A DNA stretch of 64,000 nucleotides, taken from the NCBI GenBank assembly GCA_032821775.1, contig JAVLRN010000001.1, positions 3,348,001 through 3,412,000 of the forward strand. The letters run 5' to 3'. The notes beneath the pieces were generated by a model. That model was not told where the DNA came from. It made no database searches and saw nothing but the letters and a program-made list of their open reading frames with translations. The position numbers were made by a program, and so were the translations under genes. The stretch is from Sanguinoderma infundibulare (lineage: Eukaryota > Basidiomycota > Agaricomycetes > Polyporales > Polyporaceae). Of this stretch, positions 1 through 11,071 are shown one piece after another (the stretch's first letter is position 1; each line of letters starts with the position of its first letter).

Positions 1-71
1 ATGTCAGGTCCAAGTCCTCGAAGGACGCCGACGTCATTCGACCTACTCCACCGACAAGAACAGGGCACGCA

Positions 72-79
72 TATATAAG
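72..79 (+). promoter_or_regulatory. TATA box of CsbD-like gene
   Basis: TATATAAG lies about 90 bases upstream of the CsbD-like start codon at 169. Its match to a core TATA element and its spacing are typical of strongly inducible fungal promoters. The transcription start was not seen. Confidence 0.5.
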
Positions 80-168
80 GATGAGGCCCCCAGCCCCAGG
101 AGTCCAAGTCGGACACCCTCTACGCCAGCTTGACATACCCGCTCGCACATATACCCTAGTTCCACTTC

Positions 169-641
169 ATGGCTAGTATCGATCGCTCTCACGCGCCAGC
201 AGAGACCAGCAATGGCTCCCCAGACAGTGCATACCCTCCTCAGAGACATGCGGGCGCTGTTGGTTACGGCCCCAATTATGGCAAGGGAGCGGTATGTTCT
301 CCCTCGGTTAACGTAACGTGTGCACCCGCTGATGGCCTTGTAAAGGGGACAGCAGACCAGCTCCGCGGTCTCGGAGAGGAGGTGATCGGCAAAATGGTTG
401 GCAAGCCTGGACTCGCTCAGCATGGACGCGATCTCCGCACCGGTGAGCTGAAGAGGAAGGAGTTAGAGGCCGACGTACGTATACCATTGACAGTTCGTGC
501 ACCGCCGTCGTGCATTCACGTATATTCTCCCAGTTTGCCAAGGACCCGTTTAGCACTGCGAGTCAAGGGGACCAAAGCGAAGGGCAGCCCGGCGCGGACA
601 AGGACACTGCTCCAGAAGACACGGAGAAGGTGGAAGAGTAG
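169..641 (+). CDS. CsbD-like small stress protein
   Basis: Exons 169..291, 346..474 and 534..641 give 119 residues. The centre (about residues 42-80) carries the CsbD-like pattern: GTADQLRG, then G..GKP, QHG and TGELKRKELEAD. This is the fungal version of the bacterial general-stress CsbD fold, usually small, soluble and mostly helical. The N-terminus is Pro/Gly/Tyr rich, and the C-terminus runs from FAKDPF into an acidic Asp/Glu/Gly tail, as in other basidiomycete members. Both introns are 54-59 bp; the first uses an AAG acceptor, chosen because it alone keeps frame into GTADQ. A canonical TATA box sits upstream. Function is unknown beyond stress association in the bacterial family. The gene stands alone at the window edge. 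Confidence 0.75.
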
Positions 642-1666
642 GAGCCTGGACAGAACACGGACAATGTTCTCGAGGGCGATAGGAATTGAAGGACTTGCGT
701 GTAGATTCTGTACACATGCCGCATAATTTGATCTCATGGCTTCAGTACTAGATTGCCGTCTTGGCTGAATGCGAGCTTATCGATTGTGATAGGTCCTCTT
801 CGGTTGTTATTGAATGAAGTAGCAGCTGGTGGCTGAGTCGATGCAGGTCGAAACAAGCGGTAGCAAGACAGCTGACGCGGCGGCGATGCGCGCGATCTCT
901 CCGAGACCATCCATCACTACCGTCTTCCTCCATGCGTGCTGCGTTGGGTGACCTCGGGCTCTTTTGAGATCACATCTGTCGCACTTTGCAGACATCCTCC
1001 CGCCGTAAGTCATTTGCACATCTGGGTGTCGTCCCTGGAAGACATCTTGTTCAGCGACAGATTGTTGGACATTCATCAACATGCGCTGATCACTCGATCA
1101 CCACTCAGTGCCACCCTCGCGTACCACCCAGACATATCTCCCTTCACCTTCTCCACGGTCCACCTACCCGTCGGTCGTGGGCACACTGCCTTGTGCATAT
1201 CTAGTCGATTCCGGATCAGTCAAATCCTGCAATTTCCCAAGTCATTGGACAATAATCGTCTGCGGTCTGTTGACGTCCCTGCTCCATCTCCAGCGTACTT
1301 TTCCCAACATTAGATCTACTCGTGCCTCCGGGACAGCCCCCGCAGATACTTCCCCCCCGGACTGTGCCTGCTGCTGATAACTTCTCACAAGCATCAAGCC
1401 GGCCTCGAGGTTGTTGCCCTCTAAACGCTCGCAAACGCCAACGCGACGACCCCGGACTCGACCATCTCGTCTACTATTCCCGGTAGCCAATTAACGACGG
1501 TGCGTGCGATGATAGCGTGCTCGCTTGTCGCCTTCTGAGATTGCGGCTGACATATTGCGGGTTTACCGTCTATTGATCGAAATCAACTCCATCTTTGTAG
1601 ATCACCCTCTCGGCTCATTCGTCAAAGTCTCCGTCGGCCTACTCGGTCTTCGACCAACAACAGTCA
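642..1666. other. Intergenic, no gene seen
   Basis: About 1 kb between the CsbD-like gene and the TatD gene. Short open frames occur on both strands but none has a plausible splice chain or a recognisable motif. The last 300 bases probably hold the TatD gene's promoter and 5' leader. Confidence 0.5.
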
Positions 1667-3176
1667 ATGAACTCGGAGCTGGAGAATATGCGAGCAGCGC
1701 TGGCGAGCGTGCCTCGCTCGGTGCTCGAGCACGTCGTTGACGTGCACTGTCATCCCACCGACTCGGACATGAGCACGACCCTGCAAGTGGTTCAGGAGAT
1801 GCCCATCCGGATATGTGCCATGGCGACGCGTCGCAGTGACCAGAGGCTTGTGGCCGACCTCGCGCGCGCACAACCTGACAAGGTCATCCCATGCTTTGGT
1901 TCGTATCGCGCACACATCCCCCCCCCCAAGCGGGGTCTCGCTGCATCTGAGCCCGTGCTGCAGCTCTGTTCATCTTCCACCTCTGGCGTGCTCTCCCTTA
2001 TGCACATGGATTGACAAACGCAACCTGCAGGCTACCATCCCTGGTTCTCGCACTGGATCGCTCTCGAACCTGTCGTCTCGAAAGAGGAACACTACCGCGC
2101 CCTCTTCCTCCCATCTGCGCCCCCACCCAAACAAGACCTCGTGGACGCGTTTGAGAGACTTCTCCCTTACCTCCCCGATCCCATGCCCTTAGCTCAAATC
2201 CTCCCGGAGCTATTAGAAAGCCTCGAAGCCTTCCCGAACGCCATGCTCGGTGAGGTAGGACTCGACCGCGCCTGTCGCGTGCCCTATTCCCGCCCCGCAG
2301 ACCCGCCCTACTCCGAATACACGCACCCCGACGATGACGACGACGACAGCCGGCGGGAGCTTTCGCCATTCACGATCCCGCTCGAGCACCAGCTCCGGGT
2401 GCTGGAGGCGCAGCTCGGCGTCGCGGTCGACCTCCGGCGGAACGTCAGCCTCCACAGCGTCAAGAGCCAGGCGGCCACGGGCGAGCTCTTTGACAGGATG
2501 AACAACAAGTACGGGGACCGGTGGCTCGGGATCAGCGTCGACCTGCACAGTTGCGGCTTGAGTGCCCAGTCGTTCAGGGATATCTCGGTGGGTGTCCTCT
2601 CCTGACAAACCTCCTCTTTGGCCAAACAAGAAGCATCATCACGTTTTCCCCTTTACGAAGCCGACCCCGGTTTGAGACCACGCTGAGCTGGTCGTGGTCG
2701 GTGTCAGACCAAAAGCCTGGATCGCATTGGTCCGAGCTCGGTCCGAGCTGAGGTATCGCCGGACGTGCCCTTCGTACTCCGTGCTAACAAACCCTCCCCG
2801 GGCTCCCTTTGTCGCACAGAGAAAACACCCAAACGTCTTCCTCTCGCTCTCGACGGCCATCAACGCGCGCTCGCCGGCCCACAAGGACCTCATCGCGGCG
2901 TGCGCGCCCGACCGGCTGCTCGTCGAGTCCGACTTCCACGACGTCCGCTACGCGGCCCCGTACACATGGGACATGCTCCGCACCGTCGCGGACGTCAAGG
3001 GCTGGCGGATCGAGGACGCGTGGGACCCCGATGCGTCCGAGGCCGAGTGGGGGGCTGTGCGGAGGTTGGAGGAGAACTGGAAGGCGTTCGAGCGGGGTGG
3101 GCACAAGCCTTACGTGAAGCGGAAGCTGAGGAGGGAGAAGGCGATTGAAGAGTGGGAGGCGAATAACGAGGACTGA
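1667..3176 (+). CDS. TatD family metal-dependent hydrolase (Scn1-like)
   Basis: Exons 1667..1898, 2031..2587 and 2820..3176 give about 381 residues. The TatD metallo-hydrolase signature is present: VDVHCHPTDSD near the N-terminus (first metal-binding His pair), GYHPW across intron 1, GEVGLDR (metal Glu), a HSVK strand (His) and LVESDFHD near the C-terminus (metal Asp). The family are Mg-dependent nucleases or hydrolases; the fission-yeast Scn1 branch (Cut9-interacting) best fits the overall layout, with GYHPWF and the acidic insert after residue 155. An Asp-rich stretch inside exon 2 and a basic C-terminal tail are lineage features. Intron 2 is unusually long (232 bp) but phase 0 on both sides, and the join restores RKHPNVFLSLS. 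Confidence 0.8.
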
Positions 3177-3451
3177 CTGAGCGTTGATACGCAGGTCTGC
3201 TAGTTACTAACGAAGACTGCGAACACATGTCCTTTATACCACATTTAACCGCTTTAAACGAACTTGAGAACAGTCATGAATGACTTGCATTCGGTCGGCC
3301 TACTAGATTCATGGATGGTAGGGACTCAGATCAATAAGAATATATCCAATTGACACTTCGAGGGTCATATGTCCGTATTACAGAAGGTAATGAAGAACGC
3401 AGCGCTGCTAGGTATCCTGCCGCAACATATCTCATGCGCATGCGAGTTGTG

Positions 3452-4640
3452 TCAAAATACATACATGAACAGCAGGACGGTGCACACGCCGATCAGGCAG
3501 CCTACGATAATCGCATCCCGGCGCCGCCGTGTCTTGATCATCCCGAGGAGGTTGTTGATCCCGGGCATGGAACCTGGTAGCCAGAAATAGCACGCAAGGA
3601 GCGACGGCAAGCCCCGGCGGGAGCGAGAAAGGACGTGAATGGATAGGCGTGGTGGAGTGAGAACGATAAAAGGGCATGAATCATGGAGCGATACAAGGGG
3701 ATTCAGGGCAAGGAGGGTCAACGCGCAGTCAGTATCTATGGCAGTAGGGCAACCAGGGTCAGGGAATGGCACTCACTGAGGACACCCTGCATGCGCGCGT
3801 TGATGCCCGAGATTGTAGTTCTTTGGCGGGCAAATTCTGTACGTGTTTCGTATGCTTGCCTGTAAGGAACACACGTAGGTGAGGCGTTGATACAAGGGGT
3901 GGGGGCGATGAAAGCAACAACGGGAGCAGAAAGGATGGGATACCGTGGATTGGGGCACAACGTGGTGAGAACATGCGGGGATGTTAGACGTACGCAATCA
4001 TGTCGTCTGTCATTCGATGTGAACTGTCAATGCGCCCACGCTCGGCCAGTAGTGAGTCTGCTGCGGAGGACTTGTATGCACTAATTGGCCAATCAGCAAC
4101 AACACGACGTAGTGATACACAGCAAAACGCACTCGATATCGTTCCGGACGCCGCTTAAGAGATTCGCCTGATCAAGAGCTGTCTTCACGTTGCTCTAGGG
4201 ATGCAATTGACTTAGTGGCCGCATTACATCCAGCATGACGTCCACGCAGCACACGCATACCTTCGTTCGCCTAAGCTCGCGGGCATAGTCCAAGTAGACT
4301 TCCCTATGCCTCTGAACAGCACGAAGCATTGACTGTGAGGGAGGGTTCTCCGCATCGCTGGAGAGCGTGGACAATTGGTCGTTAATCTCTTGCAGCTGGT
4401 GCGCGTGCCTGCTAAGCTCTACATTCAAGCATGCACACTGCAGAAAGGTCAACGCACCTTCTCCAGGAGCTCATCGACCTCAACCTCCAGGTCTTTCCAT
4501 CGTTCCGAGGATCCGCCTGACTCGAGATCGTCGTGATTGCGGGTTATGGACGAGGCGAGGCGTGCGTATGCGGTAAGTTTGGCATCGAAGAGCGCTTCAA
4601 GGGTGCGGCATTGCCGGTGTAGAGAATCGTAAGTCGCCAT
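3452..4640 (-). CDS. GOS1: Golgi SNARE GOS1/GOSR1
   Basis: Six exons on the minus strand (4458..4640, 4261..4416, 4133..4194, 3994..4080, 3777..3859, 3452..3573) give 230 residues, the usual length for GOSR1/Gos1. The N-terminal Habc part starts MATYDSLHRQCRTLEALFDAK. The middle carries RHREVYLDYARELRRTK and NLLSGVRNDID, a well-conserved GOSR1 block. The SNARE helix follows, with AERGRID...TDDMIAQAYETR and the zero-layer Gln in this region, and the protein ends in a membrane anchor after four Arg (AIIVGCLIGVCTVLLFMYVF) with no lumenal tail. Gos1 is a Qb-SNARE for transport to and within the cis-Golgi. Intron 1 is only 41 bp, with an acceptor ending GAG, chosen because it alone gives ELLEKLSRHAHQL. 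Confidence 0.88.
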
Positions 4641-5221
4641 GGCCAAGTGCTGATGTGAACACAGGTAGTCCCCAAGGATTCGAGAGGAGGATGTCGCTAG
4701 AGATACAGCACGACGGCGTAGTGGCGGCCTCGCTCAAGTCGCGCATGGCGGCGTTTGCCGTGTCATAGACGCCCTGGACGATGGACGCAGCAGTGGTGGG
4801 ACTAGTACTTGTCCTGGACACTGTTCCCTCCGCCGTCTCTCGTGCTTTATTGTAACGATGCTTGGTCCTCTGATCGGTATCCAGGCTCACTGAATACTCA
4901 GCTGACCATGTGCACTGCTGCGGCCCACCATGACTCAATGACGCGTTCATCAACTCTCAAAGTTTAGAGTCCGATAATCCATGCGAGATCGGTACCGGTG
5001 CTCACGAGGCTCACTCTCAGTCCCACAACGTCCAAGAATGGCTCCAATATTCCTGAGGGCGGAGGGCATGGGGTACGTCAGTCTCCAGCCCACTAGTGAG
5101 ACCGTTCTGCCTCCATCGACGACGTCATGGCCTATATCCTTGGTCTATATATACCCCGGTCTTCGTCCCATACTGGCCAACTGTCCTCCCAACGGTTCTT
5201 CATACGCATAATTCCTACACC
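4641..5221. other. Divergent intergenic region
   Basis: 580 bases between the divergently transcribed GOS1 (minus) and the small membrane protein (plus). A 118-codon minus-strand open frame covers 4597-4953, but it has no recognised motif and overlaps the first exon of GOS1, so it is not called. The region most likely holds both promoters. Confidence 0.5.
5146..5153 (+). promoter_or_regulatory. TATA box of small membrane protein gene
   Basis: TATATATA about 70 bases upstream of the start codon at 5222, followed by a C-rich stretch. Position and sequence fit a core TATA element. Confidence 0.45.
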
Positions 5222-5544
5222 ATGGTATGTGACGATTGCCCCAGCACGTCTATAACTCACTCTCGATCTCTCAGGGCACAATTGTCTCTGCCATTGGCTC
5301 GGCTATCAACGCCATAGTCTCTGCGATTGCGGACATTATCATGATTATAGTTAGTCTCATCGTAACAGTGAGTGCTTCCCTTTCAACTGCTCCCTTGTAT
5401 CTGTCGCTCACTTCGATTTTACCGAAGATAATCGTTACCATATTCGACATCATCATCGATATTCTTTGCTGCAACTATTTCGGAGGCAGAACCAAGCGTA
5501 CAGGCACCCACAGGTATAGGTTTGGTCGAGGCGGAACGGTGTAA
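5222..5544 (+). CDS. Small hydrophobic protein with CC and basic tail
   Basis: Exons 5222..5224 (only the ATG), 5275..5367 and 5428..5544 give 70 residues. Residues 2-50 are an almost unbroken chain of Ile, Val, Ala and Ser (GTIVSAIGSAINAIVSAIADI, then IIVTIFDIIIDILCC), which would make one or two membrane segments. They are followed by a Gly/Arg/Thr-rich basic tail (FGGRTKRTGTH). Many agaricomycete genomes carry such genes with the same tiny first exon and a DIxxDILCC motif; their function is not known. The vicinal Cys pair at the membrane edge could be palmitoylated (inference). The start was chosen because ATG joins cleanly to GGC through a 50 bp intron. The last acceptor is AAG. Confidence 0.6.
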
Positions 5545-6760
5545 TTCCCGTTGGCAACCTATGCCGTGATGAACGAGTGCCTCCGATCGTCTTGCTATAT
5601 GTACCACATTCACGAAGTTGAACGCGTTAATACACGGGCTTGACCCGATGATACGCTCTCTGCCCTGCCATCCAACTCGCCCACGTCACCAATACTGTCG
5701 GCGTCCGCGATGTGACCGCACCGCAACTAAGTGCCAGTGCGTCAACAAGCACGGTACGCAAGTTGGCTATGCCTAATCCCTCAGCGTTTTACCACTTCTG
5801 ATTCGGATTGTATACAGAATATCGGGAGGCAGCATCTTGGGATATTAGGATGGCGCTGCAGACAAGGCGTCCGACTGCATTGCTTCTCTTTCTGGAAGCT
5901 CGGGGGTTGGTATGTTTCAGGACGACTGTTTATTCACCCGTTTTGGCTAACAAACTTTGTGGCGTTAGAAGCATGATCGTCGCCGTCATATCCTCGGTGA
6001 TTAACAACAGAAGTCTACTCAGTTCGACGGGGACCTAAAGGAATTTAGAATGATCCCCTACCAACACGTCCTCTCTGATCACGCGGTCAAGGGATTACCC
6101 CCGCTTCGCCCAATCTCGAACGAACTACGCTTCGATTCGCCCGGCCTGGCTCTCATAACGCTCATCATGTCCCACCCACTCGTGTTCAACGATATGCCCA
6201 CCCGTCAATGGTTCCGTTCGATTTATCAGCCTTTCATCCTTGGCCGTTCTCCAAAGCCCTCCGTAAGTACATGAACCTTCATTGCACCCAGCTTTCCGTG
6301 GTCTTATCTCATCCATTGCGGAATCAATGCGAACTACCCCAGAAATACCGTCGGCCTTTCGACTTCAATCAGAAGAATGTACTGCGTCTACCCAAACTAA
6401 CGTCCTCCCACGCTGTCTTTATTGTGCCCCTGCGGGGGAAATCCGGCGTGTATTTGGAATGCAAGCTGTCTTTTCATGCTTTCGTCGAGTATCATCGATT
6501 CCGACTGACACAACCAAAGCGACAAAGGACGGCTCACGCTGGTTCTCTGTATGTTTGCTATCCGACTGGCAGACATCATACAATTTCGACATCACTCACT
6601 CTCCATCACTAGCGGACATCGGTCTCACATCGAACGGAAGAACTTCAGATGCAGCCCAAATAACTTCCCATACTGATGATGGAAGCTTCGCTCTAAGGCC
6701 GTCCAGTATTAAGGCCGCAACGGAAATGCACACGCATAACTAGGGCCTCTCCGCCCCCTC
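5545..6760 (+). other. Unresolved upstream exons of mucin-like gene
   Basis: 1.2 kb lying between the small membrane protein and the mucin-like gene. Several splice-like segments exist: an open frame about 5650-5752 ending in a donor, 5820-5909 with a donor, and 6100-6262 ending GTAAGT. Together they may encode a signal peptide and extracellular domain for the gene that continues at 6760. No chain could be assembled with confidence, so it is left unsplit. Confidence 0.3.
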
Positions 6761-6769
6761 AGAACCTGG

Positions 6770-7986
6770 ATGGCGTTCGTGTCAGGCTTTGTCGGCGACT
6801 TCGGGCCATGTTTTCCGTTTTCCGAGTTTTGCGACACCTCGACTTCGACCCAACAGCCTACCGCCAACCCCACGACTGCAAACTCTGGGACCACTGTCAT
6901 TGAAACCTCCAACACCACCCCTACCAGCCAGAGCACTCCATCTCCTGCCCGTTCAGCGTCTCATGCATCCTCTTCGGATCCCGCAGAAGCGTCAACACAC
7001 TCTACCAGTAAGGCAACAATACTCGCTCCATCACTTCGGAGTTCACCCAAGCCTTCCCCACCAGTCAACGCGACATCGTCCTCATCCTCACTGCCCAGCG
7101 CAATATTTATCACGGTGTCCCAGTCCATCACCGCAACCTTTACGGAAACAACTGTTACGACGGACACGGGGGCCTTGGGTTCGCAATCGTCGGGCACGCC
7201 ATCCCGCGGTACGGTCATCGGCGTCGCTGTCGGAGGGGGCGTCAGCTTCTTGCTCGTCATGATCGGCGCTATCATGCTTTACAGACGAATACGACGCTAC
7301 GAGAGGCCCGCCGGACATGTTCCAACCTTTCGGTTCTCGCAATTCGTACTGAACTCCTCGGATTCGAAAGAGCCTCTTCCTCTTGGTAAGCTCGTTCTGC
7401 GTGCCATCGGTCGTGCAACCTGACGAAGATCCCAGACTTTGAAGATGCTCGGTTCGCCCCCACAGCGACATCCCCAACATCGTCTTCCGCTCTTTCTCCT
7501 CTCCCGTTCACTCCCTTGTCTCCCAGTCGACATTCCCTTCTCTCGCCCGCCTTGACCGCGACGTCTCCTGTTGCCCAATCCTTTGCTTTCACACGATCCT
7601 TCGCCGTCACTTCTCCAATTCACTTTGCTGTTGAGGCTTCGACCTCCCCGACGTGGCCGGAACCGTTGATCTTACATCCTGGAAGTCCTCCACCGAGTTC
7701 GGAAGAGCATCCATCCTCGCCTTCTGATGCCATGTATCTGGGTAGGCAGATCCCGCTAGGTTTCGTGGGACTATTTCTAACGCGATGGCCAACTCCTCTA
7801 GCATATGATCCCGAAGAGAACGTTCGCGAGGTCGATGCTGGCAGCGTGCATCCGAGTGTCTACGGAGACCTCGAGGGGATGTACGGCTCATTGCAGGAGC
7901 GCGCTGCTATGGAACCGCTTCCTCCGGCGTACGACACACTGCCGGCACGGCGCCCGGCCGTGACCGTGCGCACAGATATACCGTAG
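6770..7986 (+). CDS. Mucin-like single-pass membrane protein (5' part unresolved)
   Basis: Exons 6770..7385, 7436..7741 and 7802..7986 give 368 residues from the first ATG of this block. A CAG acceptor at 6758-6760 suggests that this is really an internal exon. Residues about 25-145 are dominated by Ser, Thr, Pro and Ala, the composition of heavily O-glycosylated stalks. One membrane helix follows (VIGVAVGGGVSFLLVMIGAI) with a stop-transfer YRRIRR. The cytoplasmic tail of roughly 180 residues is Ser/Pro rich and ends with PPAYDTLP and other proline-tyrosine patches. This plan (stalk, one helix, disordered tail) is common in agaricomycetes and resembles fungal wall sensors, but no sensor or lectin domain is recognised. 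Topology is inferred from the basic residues. Confidence 0.6.
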
Positions 7987-9003
7987 AAGACACCGGAGCT
8001 GTCGTCCTTTAGAATTGTTGCTCTCAACTTGAACTCATCTGTGCCGGCACTGGCGAGGTCGATGGTATATACGGCGATGTCGTCTGAGCCTTGGCTTTGA
8101 TTTGTTTACTGATTATATTATTTAGTTGTGCAATGGATGTGCTACGTCGTATGCTGGTTAATATTGTGTAAGTACGTGGAGGTGCATGTTTTGTAATGAA
8201 TAGCCCACCTAGAGGTCGCCCACATGTCGAAGCCGTCCGGACCGCGGCCCGATGGTCGAGGCCACACCGCGCGTCTCGGGATCCTGGCCCCGACGTTCAA
8301 CGCTCTCACTGTCTCCATTTTCGTCCTGAAGGTTCTGCTGATTATGCACCAACCGTGTAATCTACGACACGACCGAGGGCGGCTCACGAGTAACGTCACT
8401 GGCCAGGCTCGAAGGCGAGTCATGTCTCCGGTGAGATACTAGACAGGCTGACGGTGAACTAGTTGAAATTGTGTCTGGTCCTTTACTGTGCAGGCGCGGT
8501 ACAGTCAACACGGAACGAGAGCCCGATTGCATTGGTTCATTCCCAGGCACCCTATCCACATTCTCTTCGCAAGGCGATGACTTGAGTGGCGAGCTTCCAT
8601 CGTCGCGGCATGCGTGTGGCAACCGGTGACCTCCAACCTCGACGTCATATGTGATTCCACATGGTGAATTTCCATGCCAAAATTGCTATCCGTGCGTTCT
8701 GTCGCTTGGAAGGCGTGAAAATGCCACCATCTTCTTTGCATAACTCTATTCATCCCTTCGGATGCGGATACGCAGTAGGTATGTACCTGCCTCGGTCCAG
8801 CAATGTATATATCGTTCTCATGGAATCCCCTGACCGCCGAGCTTGTTCACAGACTATTTATGACTTCTACCCTGCTAAGCCGCTCGTGTTCGTCATCCTG
8901 TTCTTGTTCTATCTTCAGGTGACCCGTGGGTGCGTCAGAATCCGTCCTATATGTAGTGAAAGCCGATGTGCCTGCCGCTTGCGAACCCAACGAACCTCGC
9001 TCC
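7987..9003. other. Intergenic, no gene seen
   Basis: About 1 kb between the mucin-like gene and monooxygenase copy 1. Short frames only, none joined by plausible splice sites. ATGTATATATCG near 8802 is a possible TATA element, about 200 bases from the next start codon. Confidence 0.45.
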
Positions 9004-10784
9004 ATGCCGCACTCCACGACGAAAGATTTTCAGGTCGCTATCATCGGGGGAGGGGTGGCCGGTCTGCTCTGCGCGATTGCCTTGCAGCGCGCAAGCATTT
9101 CGGTAGACATATTTGAAGCGGCGGTGAGTGTAATCTCTGGGACCTGGCCTGATATTGTCGGCTGAATGTGAACGAGCTTAGGCCGCTTTCGGAGAGATTG
9201 GTGCGGGCATTGGTTTGGGTAGGTTATCTCGTTCCTCTAGGTCAGACGCGTGATTTGACGGTGACTCGTAGGCCCTAACGCCATACGCGTCTTGGAGACC
9301 GTCGGCGTGCTTGATCAGATCTTGAAGAAGATAGATCCGCGGGAGCTCAGGACCAGGGGCTGCATATATTATCACGGCACAGGAGAGCACGAAAAGATTC
9401 TGGAGGTAGGTGCTAAGCCCCGATCCATTCCACGTCTTTCTCTCTTACTTTTGCTCTAGTACGAAGCACGGCCGGATGATAAAGGAATAGGTATACATAG
9501 GTACCGTCGCCGATACTCTCGACCTCGTATTCGTTTTCACGTCGCTGTGCGGCTAGGGCGACCTATCTAGAGGCGCTTGTAGAGCTCGTGGATCCCCAAA
9601 ACGCGCACTTCAACAAACGATGCACTTCCATCGTCCAATCGCCAACCAATCCCAAGCGACTCCTCGTCAACTTCTCGGACGGGACCTCGCACGAGACTGA
9701 CCTTGTCGTGGGTGCAGACGGGGTCAAGAGCACCGTCCGCGACTACCTCCTCGGCGGCGAGGACAGAGTCGCCTTCAGCAACACGGTCGCCTATCGGGGG
9801 CTCATACCCTACAAGGACCTGCAGGCCGCAGGCTTCAAGACCCCCGTAAATGAGGATGTGGAATGCTTTGCGGGGCGGAGCAAGGTACTCGCTCTCCCGA
9901 GTCTCGAATGTTAATCGTCCACTCCACATACTCATACCCTCTATGCCAAGCACCTCATCATATTCCCAATCAAGAACGGAGAAGTCGTCAGTCGTTTCAA
10001 ACGATCATCGTCCTGCCACCTCGCGAGCTGACGAGCGTTTTCCCGCAGATCAACGTTGTCGCATTTGTCGCCCGGTACGACATCCCCATCGGATCACAGG
10101 AGCTCCATGGCACAGGCCGAATGCCGTGGGTCGAGGAGGTCACCAGGGAGGTCGTCCAGAAGGAGTACGAAGGGTTTGGCCCCGAAGTCGCCGCCTTGAC
10201 CCAATGCATGCCCGACAACCCGAACAAATGGTCTATACACGTCGTCTACCCCCCTCTCGAGAGCTACGTCAAGGGACGGGTCGTGTTGATTGGCGACGCC
10301 GTGCGTCCTTACCTTGTCTTGTTTGATCGTCGGACTGCGCTAACCACAACCACCGCATATACTTACCTACTAGGCCCACGCTATGCTCCCCCATCTCGGA
10401 GCTGGAGCTGGACAGGGTGTCGAAGACGCGTATATCCTCTCCCGTTTGCTCAGCCACCCCGAGACGCACGCCCACAATTTGGAGGTACGTCCTGTTCGTC
10501 ACCTCGGGCGACCGACCAAGTGCTCACCCGTGATTCTGTCACAAAAGGGTGTTCTACAGACCTACACCCGCATCCGCCAACCCCGTGCGCAGATGGTATG
10601 GGATAGGAGCCGTGCAGCAGGCGCCTTCTATGACATGCAAGGAGCCGGGTGTTCGACGCTCGAGGGCTTCCGCGAAGAACTCCGGAACCTGTTCAATCCA
10701 GTCTGGCATTATGACATCGAGGTCGATGTCGAGCGCGCCGTTGATCTGCTCCGCAACAATGGCGTATTCGCTGCACCATACTAG
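9004..10784 (+). CDS. FAD-dependent monooxygenase, salicylate hydroxylase-like (copy 1)
   Basis: Nine exons: 9004..9123, 9182..9218, 9272..9405, 9460..9500, 9557..9884, 9951..9986, 10049..10300, 10374..10484 and 10548..10784, giving 431 residues. Hallmarks of class A flavin monooxygenases are in order: the dinucleotide motif VAIIGGGVAGL at residue about 10, the GADGVKSTVRD (DG) motif mid-protein, and the GDAAHAMLPHLGAGAGQG (GD) motif that binds the FAD pyrophosphate. Such enzymes hydroxylate aromatic acids with NAD(P)H and O2. The closest style is fungal salicylate hydroxylase, but the substrate cannot be read from sequence. No signal peptide, so cytosolic. A paralogue with the same intron positions lies at 47758-49613. 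Upstream in-frame codons lack an ATG, so 9004 is the start. Confidence 0.88.
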
Positions 10785-11071
10785 TCACTCCATTCCAATG
10801 CCTGCTATACGGTCAAATGTATATGCACACTAGCAGCTGTCCTTGTAGATCTCGTAAAGGATCGTTGAAAGCAAGATATGAAGTCGCATACATTAACGAG
10901 CCATATATGTATTGTTTGCTTATCGACGTCTCAACTATGGTACAAGAGAAAACTGACGACAACGCTTCCAACATTCAATCCGCAAATCTATCGTACACAG
11001 AAACCGAGCAACGCGAATAGATTAAACTGGCGCAGTCCTCAAGAAAATAAGACGACACATAACGTCCATGC

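Noticed and set aside
4597..4953. 118-codon minus-strand open frame between GOS1 and the small membrane protein
   Set aside because: It overlaps GOS1 exon 1 and has no motif, no splice partner and ordinary composition for a chance frame in GC-rich DNA.
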